Shown here piece after piece: positions 1-7,966 of a DNA stretch of 64,000 nucleotides. The notes under the pieces are model-generated. The model saw only the letters and a list, made by a program, of their open reading frames with translations. It searched no databases and was not told the DNA's origin. How positions within the stretch are numbered: position 1 is the stretch's first letter; each line of letters starts with the position of its first letter. Where the stretch lies: NCBI GenBank assembly GCA_030442055.1, contig JAUJEB010000004.1:62001-126000 (forward strand), written 5' to 3'. Origin of the DNA: Agaribacillus aureus. GTDB lineage: Bacteria > Bacteroidota > Bacteroidia > Cytophagales > Cyclobacteriaceae. Position numbers and translations under genes: made by a program.

Positions 1-710
1 CCCCGGTTGTTAAGAAAAAAAGGGTTGTCAGGATCCAGTTCCAGCGCCGTATTAATATGGGATAATGCCACCGGATAGTTACCTTCTTCCATGAAAATCA
101 ACGCCTTCACATTATAGGCATGACCGTGTTTCGGGTCAATTTCAAGCGCTGCATCCAATGATGACCTGGCTTTTTCCCAATCCTTTAAATGGTAGTAAAC
201 CACGGCCGTGTTGATATAATTTTCGGCATTGTCGGGATCCAATTGTCCGGCACGGTCAAATGCTTCCAACGCCTTTTCATACTGCCGGAGGTTGTTATAG
301 ATAACGCCAAAGTTTAAATATACTTCCGTCGAATCCTGGTAAACTCCTGACACGACCATCATATCTTTCAATGCCCTTTCCCATTTCCTGTTTTGGATGT
401 AGGCATTTGACCGGTTAAAATAAGCGTCTGTATAGGTTGAATCAATTTGGATGGCCCTGGTATAATCTTCGATGGCTTGAAAATACTTCCCCTGCTCATA
501 ATAGGCGATACCCCGATTGTTGTAGGCGTCTTTGAAATTTTGGTCCACGTTTAAAGCTTCCGAATATAATTCAATAGCTTCCTTATACTCTTTGGCATAC
601 AGGTGATCATTCGCCTTATAAAAGAACTTGGCCTTGCGGCTTAATTCCCTGTCCCCGCAACCAAAAAACCCGGCCATCAGAATAATCAGAAAATAATATC
701 CCTTTAACAT
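1..710 (-). CDS. TPR-repeat lipoprotein (C-terminus beyond window)
   Basis: Read on the minus strand from an ATG at 708-710, this frame stays open to the left edge, so the C-terminus is missing. The N-terminus has a short hydrophobic stretch ending in a lipobox-like AGFFGC, which predicts an outer- or inner-membrane lipoprotein. From about residue 30 onward there are successive 34-residue tetratricopeptide repeats with the usual A-x-NN-x-G-x-x-Y and A-x-x-x-Y-x-x-A-I positions (for example DAYNNRGIAYYEQGKYFQAI). TPR proteins are scaffolds for protein-protein contact; the specific partner cannot be inferred. It is divergent from the toxin-antitoxin pair that follows. Confidence 0.85.
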   Translation of the reverse strand, partial: MLKGYYFLIILMAGFFGCGDRELSRKAKFFYKANDHLYAKEYKEAIELYSEALNVDQNFKDAYNNRGIAYYEQGKYFQAIEDYTRAIQIDSTYTDAYFNRSNAYIQNRKWERALKDMMVVSGVYQDSTEVYLNFGVIYNNLRQYEKALEAFDRAGQLDPDNAENYINTAVVYYHLKDWEKARSSLDAALEIDPKHGHAYNVKALIFMEEGNYPVALSHINTALELDPDNPFFLNNR

Positions 711-782
711 GCCGTAAAGATAGAGGCATCATTTATAAATTGATGCATTTAATGGAAGAATTAAAAATTTTAGCGTTGGTCC

Positions 783-860
783 TTAAAATCTCACCAACCT
801 ATTTGGTTTTTAAATGTTTCTTAAATGCTTTTAAACATCTTTTAATCACACCAACTGGTT
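783..860. promoter_or_regulatory. Duplicated ACCAA/TTGGT operator-like repeat before vapBC
   Basis: Two related blocks lie just upstream of the antitoxin: 783-808 contains ACCAA (793-797) and its inverse TTGGT (803-807), and 840-860 contains ACCA-AC-TGGT (850-859). Both are preceded by a TTAAAATC/TTTAATC-like stretch, so the block is a direct repeat with a shortened centre in copy two. An inverted pair ATGTTT (814-819) / AAACAT (833-838) lies between them. A TAnnTTTG-type -7 box (TATATTTG, 860-867) overlaps the second block. Type II antitoxins usually autoregulate through such palindromes; binding here is inferred. Confidence 0.45.
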
Positions 861-870
861 ATATTTGTAT

Positions 871-1074
871 ATGACCGATATCCAATTATTTACAAAACTT
901 TCCGGGATTCCCGCTGATCTTAAAAAGGAAACATTTGAATTTATTGATTTCCTAAAACTTAAAATTAACCAAAAAAAAATTGCAAAAAAGAGAATTCCCG
1001 GACTCGCAAAGGGGCTTATTAAAATGTCGAAAGATTTTGATGAACCGTTAGATGATTTTATGCATTGTAAGTAA
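871..1074 (+). CDS. DUF2281-like antitoxin of a VapBC-type pair
   Basis: A 67-residue protein in front of a PIN-domain toxin. The sequence (LPADLKK-like N-terminal helix, then EFIDFLKLKI, a basic linker, and a C-terminal AKGLIKMSKDFDEPLDDF) matches the DUF2281 family, which pairs with PIN toxins in Bacteroidota and Cyanobacteria. The N-terminal part should dimerise and bind DNA and the C-terminal tail should wrap the toxin. I chose the ATG at 871 over an in-frame TTG at 865, because ATG gives the usual family N-terminus. The stop TAA overlaps the toxin ATG by one base (TAATG), which implies translational coupling. Confidence 0.8.
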   Translation: MTDIQLFTKLSGIPADLKKETFEFIDFLKLKINQKKIAKKRIPGLAKGLIKMSKDFDEPLDDFMHCK

Positions 1075-1457
1075 TGGAGTTATTATTAGATACGCACATA
1101 TTGATTTGGTTCATTACAAACGACAAAAAACTTCCTGTAAATTATAAAGCTTCAATCGAAAACAAAGAGAATAAGTGCTTTGTCAGTATGGTCTCATATT
1201 GGGAAATGAGCATAAAATATGCACTAAACAGACTGGAGCTTGGCGTGGATTTAAAACAGATTTTTGAGATTATCCACGCAACCGGTTTCGATTCCCTTCT
1301 GATTACCGTGAAGCATATCATATCTAATTCAAAACTTAATTTTTATCACAGAGATCCCTTTGATAGATTGTTAATTGCCCAGGCTCAAACCGAGAAATTG
1401 ATCATTTTGACCAAAGATGAGCATTTCAAAAAATATAATATAAGAATATTATCCTAA
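1074..1457 (+). CDS. vapC: PIN-domain toxin ribonuclease, VapC family
   Basis: A 127-residue PIN-domain protein, the toxic partner of the preceding antitoxin. PIN toxins are Mg-dependent ribonucleases that cut tRNA or rRNA. The acidic residues expected for the metal site are present: D6 in LLLDTHILIW, E44 in SYWEMSIK, and D94/D97 in HRDPFDRLLIAQA. The length and the HRDPFDR motif fit the VapC subgroup found with DUF2281 antitoxins. It is translated from an ATG overlapping the antitoxin stop codon. No frameshift or missing catalytic residue is visible, so the module looks intact. Confidence 0.88.
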   Translation: MELLLDTHILIWFITNDKKLPVNYKASIENKENKCFVSMVSYWEMSIKYALNRLELGVDLKQIFEIIHATGFDSLLITVKHIISNSKLNFYHRDPFDRLLIAQAQTEKLIILTKDEHFKKYNIRILS

Positions 1458-1553
1458 AATACTTTATTTATAGAAGGAACTTTAATCATCTTAAACCAAA
1501 ACTTAATTTTCATCCTCCAAAGTGGATATTTATATATCTTTGTATAAAAATTC

Positions 1554-3338
1554 GTGGTGGGCAAAATAGTCATATATATAGTTATTTTTTTCCTACTCAC
1601 CTGCGAACTCTACGCTCAAAACCAAATTTTACCCCCAAACCGTAGGGTCCCATGGGAAAAGGCCGGTCTGCAACAAGACCTGCCAGTGCCGGGTGAGGTT
1701 TTGAACATCCTTGACTTTGGTGGCGATAATACCGGAAAAACAGCCAGCGACGAGGCTTTGCGCCAGGCTATTGCCAGTTTAAATGGCTATGGCATCATTC
1801 AATTTCCTGCCGGTAACTACCTGTTTGAAGAAACCATCCGGCTAGGAGACAGTACCATCCTCCGCGGAGAGGGCGCGCTGGAAACCAGCCTTCAATTTGA
1901 CCTGGGCGGACAAGGCCACCTTATTACAGCAGAAGGTGCTGTCAGCGGCCGCTATGAACTTTCTGCCGATGCTGCTTTTGGGGCTACAGAAATCACACTT
2001 AACAACATAGATGGTCTAAAAGCGGGAGATTATATCCGCATCTATCAGGAGGACAACGCTGTCGTTGCTTCCGATTGGGCGCTGAATTCAACAGGCCAGA
2101 TCAACCAGATTACGGGCCTGTCCGGCACGGATGGCTTGACATTGGCTGATCCGTTACGTATGGACTACCATATTGAAAAATTACCGGCCATTGAAAAAAT
2201 ACAGCCTGTCGCCGGCGTTGGGATCCATTGTCTTAAAATAGAAAGAAACGACGCAACCCCTGACCAAACCAGCAATATAGTCTTTAGGTATGCCATCAAT
2301 TGCCAGGTACAGGGTGTGGAAAGCGACCGCTGCAACTTTTCTCATATTGCCTTGTCTTACAGCAGTCACATTAAAATATCAGCTTCCTACTTTCATCATG
2401 GCTTTACTTATGGCTGCGGTGGTAGGGCCTATGGAGTGGTCGCACAATTTTCCTCGGGGAATTGCCTGGTGGAAAACAATATATTTGAACACCTACGCCA
2501 TGCCATGTTACTACAGGCAGGTGCCAATGGCAATGTGTTTGCCTATAATTATTCCACAGATCCCTTTTGGGAAGAGCCCCTTGCGCCTACCAATACAGCC
2601 GGTGACCTCGTATTACACGGGAATTATCCTTATGCCAATTTATTTGAGGGCAACATAGCACAAAATATCGTCATTGATAACTCTCACGAGCTTAACGGGC
2701 CTATCAATACGTTTTTCAGAAACCGGGCGGAATTATTCGGATTTATCATGTTTCCTAACCCTGCAAGCGACCGGCAAAATATCATTGGCAATGAGGTGAC
2801 AAGTATTGAAAATCCTACCGGCGTTTTTCTCACCATGGGCAACGACCACCTGATACATGGCAATCAAGTCCAGGGGGAGATTGTTCCGGAAAGTACTACA
2901 CTTTCCGATACTTCCTATTATTTAAGTGAAAAACCTGATTTTCTGGGTAATTATCCGTGGCCGTTGATCGGCTTACCGAGACAATTAAATTTTTATTCAA
3001 TTCCTGCCAAAGACCGGTTTTTAAAAGGTGAAAACCTGACATTGTGCGGCGATGAGGAACCTGTAATCACCGGCCTTGGAGACGGCACCCCTCCGCTGTT
3101 AAAAGATCATCTGTTTCCCAACCCAAACCGTGGAACTTTTACACTTAACCTGGACAAAATCCCCATTTCCCCAACTTTTATCCAGGTAATAGATCCGATG
3201 GGACAAGTAATTTTTAAGACTTTAACCAATGAAAAGGCAAATCATATCCACCTGAAAAATCAGCCGAAGGGTCTGTATATTGTCAAAATCCAGGGTCGCA
3301 ATCAAGCACCTATCACCTTGAAATTTGTGCTGTATTAG
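1554..3338 (+). CDS. Secreted right-handed beta-helix protein with T9SS sorting domain
   Basis: A 594-residue exported protein. Residues about 1-22 form a signal peptide ending near LYAQ. A pectate-lyase-3-like segment follows (LNILDFGGDNTGKT, then FPAGNYLFEETIRL), then a long beta-helix region with repeated V-x-x-N-x-F and N-x-I-x-x-N motifs. Residues about 515-594 are a type A type IX secretion sorting domain (LFPNPNRGTFTLNL ... GLYIVKIQG), so the protein should cross the outer membrane through the T9SS. The fold suggests a polysaccharide lyase or glycoside-binding role, but no catalytic set could be assigned. The start is GTG (1554 or 1557). A TATCTTTG -7-like box at 1535-1542 lies very close to it. 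Confidence 0.85.
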   Translation: MVGKIVIYIVIFFLLTCELYAQNQILPPNRRVPWEKAGLQQDLPVPGEVLNILDFGGDNTGKTASDEALRQAIASLNGYGIIQFPAGNYLFEETIRLGDSTILRGEGALETSLQFDLGGQGHLITAEGAVSGRYELSADAAFGATEITLNNIDGLKAGDYIRIYQEDNAVVASDWALNSTGQINQITGLSGTDGLTLADPLRMDYHIEKLPAIEKIQPVAGVGIHCLKIERNDATPDQTSNIVFRYAINCQVQGVESDRCNFSHIALSYSSHIKISASYFHHGFTYGCGGRAYGVVAQFSSGNCLVENNIFEHLRHAMLLQAGANGNVFAYNYSTDPFWEEPLAPTNTAGDLVLHGNYPYANLFEGNIAQNIVIDNSHELNGPINTFFRNRAELFGFIMFPNPASDRQNIIGNEVTSIENPTGVFLTMGNDHLIHGNQVQGEIVPESTTLSDTSYYLSEKPDFLGNYPWPLIGLPRQLNFYSIPAKDRFLKGENLTLCGDEEPVITGLGDGTPPLLKDHLFPNPNRGTFTLNLDKIPISPTFIQVIDPMGQVIFKTLTNEKANHIHLKNQPKGLYIVKIQGRNQAPITLKFVLY

Positions 3339-3553
3339 ATTTACATGGTGTTTTTTTATGCTAAATCCCCTGGTTCTCGCATTGAACATCATAATCGTCC
3401 CGCCATTTTATCGTTTAAAAAAACAGATCAATGGTTTTAATTCCCGACAGGTAATGAATGGGGATTATTTTCACCCGGGTCGCGGAAAATAAATGCTTAT
3501 ATTTCAAGCACAGTATTTGCATTGCTTAAGTAGTACGTTTTAAGGAAGCTTTT
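3339..3553. other. Intergenic region, no recognised gene
   Basis: This spacer separates the T9SS-exported protein from the CapA-like gene. I found no small gene of convincing quality and no clear terminator. A -7-like TACGTTTT (3534-3541) precedes the next start but lacks a correctly spaced -33 element. Confidence 0.4.
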
Positions 3554-4702
3554 ATGCCAAAATCAATATTATATATTTTAGCCTGTTTTTGCCTTTACCA
3601 GGTCAATGGTCAGGACACCCAACCCCAGGAGGAAAAAGAATTGTCACTGCTGTTTATCGGAGACATTATGGGGCATCAATCACAGATTAACGCCGCTTTT
3701 GACGATAATACCGGGCAATACAATTATGACACCTGCTTTAAATACATTGCTCCGATATTATCCAAAGCCGACGTAACTATTGCAAACCTGGAGGTAACCT
3801 TAGCGGGTTGGCCCTACTCGGGATATCCGCAATTCAGTTCGCCGGACGAATTAGCGGTAGCTATGAAAAATGCAGGTGTTGATGTCATGGTAACCGCCAA
3901 TAATCACTCCTGCGACCGTAGAAAAGTGGGCTTAGAGAGGACCATTGCAGTTTTAGACAGCCTCGAAATAAAGCATACCGGTACTTTCCTGGATGCAGCC
4001 AGCAGGGAAAAGGAATATCCACTATTAATTGAAAAAAATGGATTTCGCATTGCGTTGTTAAACTATACCTACGCCACCAACGGTATACCTGCCTCGCCTC
4101 CAAATATTGTAAATCTGATCAATAAAGAAACCATTCTAAAAGACCTGGCCAAAGCCAGATCTATCAATCCGGACCATATCGTGGTATTCATGCATTGGGG
4201 ATTGGAATACAAACAATATCCCAGCAAGCAGCAGGTGAGCTTTTATAATCTGTGTAAAAATAACGGCGCAGATATGATTATTGGTTCCCATCCACATGTG
4301 GTGCAAAAAATGGAGTTTCATGCCGACAATGAAAATCCACACCTCGTAGCGTACTCCCTTGGGAATTTCATCTCTAATCAGCGAACAAGCCCCAGAGATG
4401 GTGGTGCCATACTGCAGGTTAATTTACATAAGCGGGATAGTGTCAGTAGGGTCAAAAATGCCGGCTACTACCTAACTTGGGTCTATCCACCGAAAATCAA
4501 CCAGAAAAAGAAATTTTATGTCCTGCCCATTTCCAAATTTGAAAACATACCTACGTTTTTTGATAACGCCTCCTTCCTCAAAATGAAAACTTTTGCGGAA
4601 GGCTCAAGAAAATTATTCGAGGCTGAAAATAAGCATGTGGAAGAATACAAATACAACCCTGAGCAGGAAAACTATTATCGCATTGAAGTCAATAACGAGT
4701 AA
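3554..4702 (+). CDS. CapA family protein (PGA_cap calcineurin-like phosphoesterase fold)
   Basis: A 382-residue exported protein with a signal peptide (about residues 1-19, ending in NGQ). It carries the signature blocks of the CapA/poly-gamma-glutamate capsule protein family: LLFIGDIMGH, TIANLEVTL, VTANNHSCDR, FMHWGLEY, IIGSHPHVVQ and YSLGNFISNQ. These Asp, Asn and His residues form the predicted two-metal phosphoesterase site. CapA proteins take part in capsule polymer export or anchoring in Bacillus. In Bacteroidota most homologues stand alone, as here, and their substrate is unknown. The start ATG at 3554 gives a normal signal sequence. Confidence 0.85.
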   Translation: MPKSILYILACFCLYQVNGQDTQPQEEKELSLLFIGDIMGHQSQINAAFDDNTGQYNYDTCFKYIAPILSKADVTIANLEVTLAGWPYSGYPQFSSPDELAVAMKNAGVDVMVTANNHSCDRRKVGLERTIAVLDSLEIKHTGTFLDAASREKEYPLLIEKNGFRIALLNYTYATNGIPASPPNIVNLINKETILKDLAKARSINPDHIVVFMHWGLEYKQYPSKQQVSFYNLCKNNGADMIIGSHPHVVQKMEFHADNENPHLVAYSLGNFISNQRTSPRDGGAILQVNLHKRDSVSRVKNAGYYLTWVYPPKINQKKKFYVLPISKFENIPTFFDNASFLKMKTFAEGSRKLFEAENKHVEEYKYNPEQENYYRIEVNNE

Positions 4703-4713
4703 AACCGGATTGA

Positions 4714-5205
4714 CTATCTTCCCTTACGCCCACTCAGGTCCACCACTGTGGTAGAGTCTTTCTTGGATTGATCGGTCCAGTAAAAATAAAGATCCGTTTC
4801 GAAAGAAATGATCGTTTGATCTTCGTAGTACACTGTCACATTTCTCTCATCATCTATCCGAATATTGGAAATTCCTTCCTCATCGGTATACAAAACCACG
4901 TCGTCGATGCCATTATATTTTGATGAAATTGGAAATTTGATGATTAAATCATTGCGGTCGGGGTAAATGAATTGGATGGATTCCTTATCGTAGGTCACCA
5001 ATACGTAATCCGTATTTTCACGCACTTCTCCTTCGGAGCTCTGTGCTCTCTGCTTGTTGCTGAAGGTGGTCCAATTCATTTCTTCATTGGAATCCTGTGC
5101 GTTTACATTGGAATGGACGAACCCTAAGCTAAATACAAATACCATCATAAGGGTCACTCGGGGAAGGCCTTGAAAAGTCATTAAGAATAAGTTATTCAAT
5201 TTCAT
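4714..5205 (-). CDS. Exported protein of unknown function
   Basis: A 163-residue protein with an N-terminal hydrophobic segment (about residues 17-36, ending in NVNAQ), so probably a secreted or periplasmic protein. The mature part alternates polar and hydrophobic residues typical of beta-strands (for example YVLVTYDKESIQFIYP and NVTVYYEDQTIISF) and has no cysteine pair or catalytic motif that I recognise. It ends 11 bases from the convergent capA-like gene. A perfect 15-bp palindrome at 5245-5259 lies 40 bases ahead of its start. I do not recognise the family. Confidence 0.6.
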   Translation of the reverse strand: MKLNNLFLMTFQGLPRVTLMMVFVFSLGFVHSNVNAQDSNEEMNWTTFSNKQRAQSSEGEVRENTDYVLVTYDKESIQFIYPDRNDLIIKFPISSKYNGIDDVVLYTDEEGISNIRIDDERNVTVYYEDQTIISFETDLYFYWTDQSKKDSTTVVDLSGRKGR

Positions 5206-5597
5206 CAGTGTTAACTTTAAGTGTACTCGATAAATTTACAGTGATAAGACCAGGTCTTAGAAAACTTAGGATTAGTTTAGTTAGTATTAAATGTCTTTAT
5301 TATTCCTGTCCCCTAATAATAAAGAACTCTAAAAGTATTTTTTAGATTCAATTTTTTATAAGAAAAATACAATAATACAACAAAAACCATTCACATGCAA
5401 GATTTTGTTCAAAAACTTATGATTTTCCAGGCAAACATCTGGTAATAGCATGATTTGTAGGTATTTATCATTTTATCGTATCATTTCCCTTATGTAAGAT
5501 AATGCATTTAAAAGACAAAAAAGAATCTAAATACTAGAAAATCGCTGTGACTTTTTTGCGACAGGGGATTATAAGGGCGAACCAAATCCAGCAGATC
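5206..5597. other. Divergent intergenic region with two perfect inverted repeats
   Basis: This spacer of almost 400 bases separates two divergent genes. It contains the palindrome TAAGACC-A-GGTCTTA (5245-5259) and an inverted repeat CTTTATTATT (5295-5304) / AATAATAAAG (5315-5324) with a 10-base loop. Neither is followed by a U-run, so they look like protein-binding sites or structured leader rather than terminators. No small ORF of interest was found. Confidence 0.5.
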
Positions 5598-6572
5598 ATG
5601 GGTAATCGTCATTATTTAATCTTTGTTATTGTTTTTGTATTTTCTTCCTGTGACAAGACGTCTCGCAAGGAATCAACCTACGACGCCACCACCGATGGCG
5701 AGCTTTCACCTCCGGCTATTTTTGATGAAACTGAAGGTGCGGGTAAACAGCATGCTATCATTTCCGGGAATCCCGATGACAAGGAAAACGCCACCGCAGC
5801 TGAAGGGGCAAATACCACTGGTATAAAACTTATCAAAACCGTTCGTATGGGTTTTAAGGTAAAGGATGTAAAAGAAGACTTGCAATACATTTCCGGGCAG
5901 GCCGTCCAAATGGGTGGATATGTCAAAGACTATGATCATAAGACAAATAGTCATGTCGTCGCCTCAAAAAAGACCGGCAGGGACTCCCTGGAGCAAACGA
6001 TCAGTTTAGTGCATCAGGTGACAACAGTGATAAAAGTTCCGGCCGGCCGGTTGGATGAATTCCTAACGTCAATAGAGTCCAGGGCTTTGCTAATGGACTA
6101 TAAAACCAGCAATGCACAAGACGTTACTGGAAAAATGATGGATCTCGCTGCCAGAAAGGCGATTAAACTTAGTATTGAAAAAAAATACATTGATATCCTG
6201 GCGACCAGGCCCGGCAATCTCAAAGAGGTATTGGAAGTCGAAACTAAAATTGATCAAATACGGGAAGAAATTGAGATGATGGAGCATCAACTGAAGCACT
6301 TGAATCAAAGCGTTGCCATGAGCACCATTCATTTAGCATTGCATCAGGATCCTGTTTATCAAATCTCCTTCTCGCCGATAGAAAATCAGGTGATATACGA
6401 AGATAGTTTTGGCACAAAAGCAAAAACCGCCTTTTCAGCGGGATGGACCTTATTGAAGGATTTGATCATAGCCCTGTTTTACTTGTGGCCTTTGATAGGC
6501 TTAACCGTCATTATCACCACCTCCTGGCACCTGCGTAAGCGTATCAGACTTAAATCCCAGAAACCATCCTAG
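5598..6572 (+). CDS. DUF4349 family lipoprotein with C-terminal membrane helix
   Basis: Using the ATG at 5598, the protein begins MGNRHYLIF and has a lipobox-like FVFSSC, giving a lipoprotein of 324 residues; an upstream GTG at 5547 would bury this signal and is disfavoured. After a low-complexity linker, residues about 75-280 match DUF4349: a beta-rich half (VRMGFKVKDVKEDLQYI, TVIKVPAGRLDEFL), then a long coiled-coil helix (LEVETKIDQIREEIEMMEHQL), then STIHLALHQ. A single transmembrane helix (LIIALFYLWPLIGLTVIIT) lies near the C-terminus, followed by a basic tail. DUF4349 proteins are envelope proteins with an unestablished role. Confidence 0.8.
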   Translation: MGNRHYLIFVIVFVFSSCDKTSRKESTYDATTDGELSPPAIFDETEGAGKQHAIISGNPDDKENATAAEGANTTGIKLIKTVRMGFKVKDVKEDLQYISGQAVQMGGYVKDYDHKTNSHVVASKKTGRDSLEQTISLVHQVTTVIKVPAGRLDEFLTSIESRALLMDYKTSNAQDVTGKMMDLAARKAIKLSIEKKYIDILATRPGNLKEVLEVETKIDQIREEIEMMEHQLKHLNQSVAMSTIHLALHQDPVYQISFSPIENQVIYEDSFGTKAKTAFSAGWTLLKDLIIALFYLWPLIGLTVIITTSWHLRKRIRLKSQKPS

Positions 6573-6625
6573 ACGCTTTCAAAGCCTGCCAAAGTTGGGA
6601 TAGGTCTTAGCCATGGATGCCGGGA

Positions 6626-7057
6626 TTACAGGTTTTTAGTCATTTTAATGAGTGTGTGTTGGCCGAGCCAGAACTTCGAATCCGGCACTTCGCAATAGCC
6701 TAACTCTGTATAAAACTTTTTAAGGTAGTCGTGAGGATATAGGAAAACCGAGGTCATTCCTTTTTCAATGGCCAGCTTTTCCATATGCTCTACCACCAGG
6801 CGTCCCAATCCCTTGCCCCTGAACTCTTTAAGCACGGCAACTCTGGAAATATGTCCTTGCTTATTTTCCATATGCAACCTGCCGGTGGCAATCGGGTTTT
6901 CGCCATGATACACCAGTATATGGAAAGCCTGAGGATCGTACGTATCAAAATCCAGTTTTTCGCTAATTCCCTGCTCCTTGACAAATACGGCTTTTCTGAT
7001 TGTAAAGGCTTGCGTTAACTCTTCAAGGGTCTTCACCTGTTTAACTCTTGTAATCAT
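6626..7057 (-). CDS. GNAT family N-acetyltransferase
   Basis: A 143-residue protein with the GNAT fold. Visible features are the N-terminal AFTIRKAVFVKEQGI block typical of the ElaA/YjcF-like subgroup, the central ISRVAVLKEFRGKGLG acetyl-CoA pyrophosphate loop (R/Q-x-x-G-x-G), and the C-terminal FYTELGYCEV strand-helix. It should transfer an acetyl group from acetyl-CoA to an amine; the substrate is not predictable. It is convergent with the DUF4349 gene. Confidence 0.85.
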   Translation of the reverse strand: MITRVKQVKTLEELTQAFTIRKAVFVKEQGISEKLDFDTYDPQAFHILVYHGENPIATGRLHMENKQGHISRVAVLKEFRGKGLGRLVVEHMEKLAIEKGMTSVFLYPHDYLKKFYTELGYCEVPDSKFWLGQHTLIKMTKNL

Positions 7058-7358
7058 AGAGGCGACATTCTGTTATCAATTTTCTTGCATCCGTTGGCAT
7101 TGATCTGTCACAAAAACCAATGCCCCTCCCTAATATACCACTTATGGGCTTTGCTGGTTTCACTAATGATGGGTGACTTTTAATAAACATCCAAAATTTA
7201 ACCAGGCTCAAGGCCTCCACCAGAAGATGCAGGCCACAAAGATTTCATTGATTAAATGCCTTTTTAGCGTTTTGACTGGTAATAGAAAAGGACGTGGAAT
7301 TGGTGTCCGATGTGTTTTTAATTTATGGCATTTATAGCTAGCTTTGAACCCTATTGAA
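7058..7358. other. Intergenic region upstream of the Dabb gene
   Basis: About 300 bases without a convincing gene. A 60-codon minus-strand frame (7208-7390) has no recognisable domain and I leave it out. Near the right end a -7-like box TAGCTTTG (7339-7346) matches TAnnTTTG and would start transcription just before the short reading frame at 7359. Confidence 0.4.
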
Positions 7359-7418
7359 ATGAATGAAATTATTAATAAACGTATCTCCATCCGGAGATCC
7401 TTTTTTACAAAAAACTAA
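7359..7418 (+). CDS. Short upstream frame encoding a TAT-like signal start, -1 frame relative to the Dabb gene
   Basis: A 19-codon ATG-started frame whose product ends ISIRRSFFTKN and stops at TAA (7416-7418). The stop is directly preceded by A-AAA-AAC (7409-7415) in the reading phase of a classical -1 slippery heptamer. A -1 shift continues into LTVMTGILGASASS, the first residues of the next gene. That joins a twin-arginine motif (RRSFF) to a hydrophobic h-region and yields a complete TAT-type signal peptide. It is therefore probably the true N-terminus of the next gene, reached by programmed frameshifting or broken by a one-base homopolymer loss or assembly error. Confidence 0.5.
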   Translation: MNEIINKRISIRRSFFTKN

Positions 7419-7423
7419 CTGTT

Positions 7424-7798
7424 ATGACCGGGATTTTAGGCGCTAGCGCTTCATCTTCATCGGCCGGCTCTTCCAGCGCGCCGGTTCATGGTAAATTTGT
7501 ACACGTTGTATTTTTCTGGCTTAAAAACCCAGACGACCAAGCCGAAAGAAAGCAATTTGAAAATAATCTGAATAATTTTATCAGCGGTATTGACTACATC
7601 AGGTCATCGCATGTGGGTACAGCAGCGGGTACAAACAGAACGGTGGTAGATAATTCCTACACCTACTGCCTGATCGTTTCTTTTGACAACAAGGACGATC
7701 ACGACGCTTACCAGGAGCATGCGCTGCATCAAAAGTTTGTCACCGATAGTGAAGCTCTTTGGGAAAGGGTCCAGGTTTATGACTCTATAGTCGTATAA
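7424..7798 (+). CDS. Dabb (stress-responsive A/B barrel) domain protein
   Basis: From the ATG at 7424 this is a 124-residue protein. Residues about 24-124 match the Dabb ferredoxin-like fold: HGKFVHVVFFWLK with the conserved His, then DYIRSSHVGTAAGT, YTYCLIVSFDNKDDHDAYQEH and HQKFV. Dabb proteins form dimeric barrels; the biochemical role of most is unknown. The N-terminal 23 residues are Ser/Ala-rich (ASASSSSAGSSSA) and begin MTGILGASA, which looks like the second half of a signal peptide. The first half is found in the -1 frame immediately upstream (7359-7418), so the annotated start is probably not the ancestral one. Confidence 0.85.
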   Translation: MTGILGASASSSSAGSSSAPVHGKFVHVVFFWLKNPDDQAERKQFENNLNNFISGIDYIRSSHVGTAAGTNRTVVDNSYTYCLIVSFDNKDDHDAYQEHALHQKFVTDSEALWERVQVYDSIVV

Positions 7799-7966
7799 CT
7801 TAAAAAAAGGGGCTTACAACCTGTCTGGCAAAATATAAAGCAGGCATCTCCGTTAAATGGGCGTTATATCTGGTAAAAGCTTTCTTTTAACCAGTCATAG
7901 CGAATACTTAACTAGTCAAACTTTATTATTTGTGAGATAATTCGGAAATTGTTTAAAAAAGCTGAT

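Noticed and set aside
2290-2658. Plus-strand 122-codon frame inside the beta-helix gene
   Set aside because: It lies in another frame of a well-supported T9SS protein and has no domain pattern; it is a shadow frame.
7208-7390. Minus-strand 60-codon frame before the Dabb gene
   Set aside because: No recognisable motif, and it overlaps the region that encodes the TAT-like start on the other strand.
7383-7406. Hairpin plus T-run as an intrinsic terminator
   Set aside because: The stem has only six pairs and lies inside the short upstream coding frame, so a coding explanation is at least as good. I mention it only with the frameshift finding.
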